NCBI GenBank assembly: GCA_020091685.1
Contig: CM034609.1
Location: 22,331,204 to 22,395,203, forward strand
DNA length: 64,000 nt
DNA from: Lutjanus erythropterus
Taxonomy: Eukaryota > Chordata > Actinopteri > Lutjaniformes > Lutjanidae
Reading direction: 5' to 3'
Of this stretch, positions 63,251 to 64,000 are shown one piece after another. The notes under the pieces are model-generated. The model was given only the letters and a program-made list of their open reading frames with translations, did not search any database and was not told the origin of the DNA. Position 1 is the stretch's first letter. Each line of letters opens with the position of its first letter. Position numbers and translations under genes: made by a program.

Positions 63251-63379
63251 AAAACAACAGATTGGCAAAAATAAGCATGGAAAATAAGCTAATTGTGTCG
63301 TCCTCATTGTTTACTGGTATGCAGAGCTGTGAAGCGTTATGTGACAAATAATGCAGACATGTAGAATCGAGCTCCTTCT

Positions 63380-64000
63380 CAGCTCTTAGGCTGGGTTGCT
63401 CATGTTTAAACCTGATTAAATCATGGTTTAACCTTAAATTAAAACTGGCTTAAAATTAAGAGTAAATTTAAGCCTCAGTTTAGTTTTTACTCTAACTTGA
63501 GATTAACTTGCTCTTGAAGAGGTTTAACTTTTAAAATGGCTCTTTTTGTGTTGGATTTGAGAATAATAATCAAGTTCGTCCTAGAAAGTTAAGGGGCAGA
63601 CCCAAACAAATTGAGTTTTATGATGTCTTTTCTTTCTTTCACTCCAGTTTCTCTGATAAGCCATCATGAGTGGGCTAGGCTAACTAACTTTTTAGCTAAT
63701 CATATAACAGTGTTATTTATATAACATTTTAACATTTCATTTATCTAACTTTTTTTTTTTTTTTTTTTTTTTACTTTGTAGCTTGCTAGAAAACAGTGTA
63801 TCATTTTGTTAACTTTTTTTGCTAGCTAAAAAACAATCTAATGTTCTGCTAGGAATACAGAGCAGCTGAAAGTTAACCGTTTCAGGGGCGTTTCTAAAGG
63901 GGGGCACTGGCCACCCCTGAAATCTGATTGGCCACCCCATTATCATCAAATATGAGTGAGAGGTGGGACCTTGGTTTGTAGTTCACTTCTTATTTTATTA
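63380..64000. other. Downstream flank with repeat-like sequence
   Basis: About 63400-63540 contains 'taaacctgattaaatca' followed by 'tggttta', a short palindromic pattern seen in fish repeats. A T run lies at about 63751-63772. From 63880 'caggggcgtttctaaagggg' followed by 'cactggccacccctgaaat' looks like one end of a fish MITE cut off by the window edge. No gene seen. Confidence 0.4.

Overview
The window is vertebrate nuclear DNA, almost certainly from a ray-finned fish of the percomorph type. Genes are split by short GT-AG introns, the five recognisable proteins are close to their human counterparts, and the non-coding DNA holds CA/GT microsatellites, Tc1/mariner relics, small inverted-repeat transposons (several starting 'agggctg') and tRNA-derived SINEs typical of teleosts. 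No bacterial, viral, CRISPR or phage-like system is visible.

Layout from left to right: pmm1 (phosphomannomutase 1, + strand, 8 coding exons, 2350-12713); csdc2 (cold-shock-domain RNA-binding protein, - strand, 3 coding exons, 17144-20805, with a 5' non-coding exon expected further upstream); polr3h (RNA polymerase III subunit RPC8, - strand, 6 exons, 27755-31123); aco2 (mitochondrial aconitase, - strand, 18 exons, 36500-50914); and tob2 (BTG/TOB antiproliferative protein, + strand, single coding exon 58403-59614 with a spliced 5' leader starting near 54010). All five reading frames were rebuilt exon by exon. They give complete proteins of 259, 155, 214, 781 and 403 residues with no internal stop and matching splice phases.

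The set pmm1-csdc2-polr3h-aco2-tob2 matches human 22q13.2 (PMM1, CSDC2, POLR3H, ACO2, PHF5A, TOB2), so these are orthologues by synteny as well as sequence. Two differences from the human order as I remember it: phf5a is not seen between aco2 and tob2, and polr3h reads in the same direction as aco2 instead of convergently. The genes do not form one pathway: mannose-1-phosphate supply, mRNA binding, Pol III transcription, the TCA cycle and CCR4-NOT-linked growth control.

The most informative regulatory signal is an iron-responsive element (CAGTGA loop, 5-bp upper stem, bulged C) directly against the aco2 start codon, as in mammalian ACO2. Other points are full CRE palindromes near aco2 and upstream of csdc2, short upstream ORFs in the tob2 and pmm1 leaders, an expanded Ser/Pro linker in Tob2, a (CA)n tract abutting the polr3h exon 1 splice donor, a 39-bp-arm hairpin in aco2 intron 1, and a decayed Tc1/mariner transposase between aco2 and tob2.
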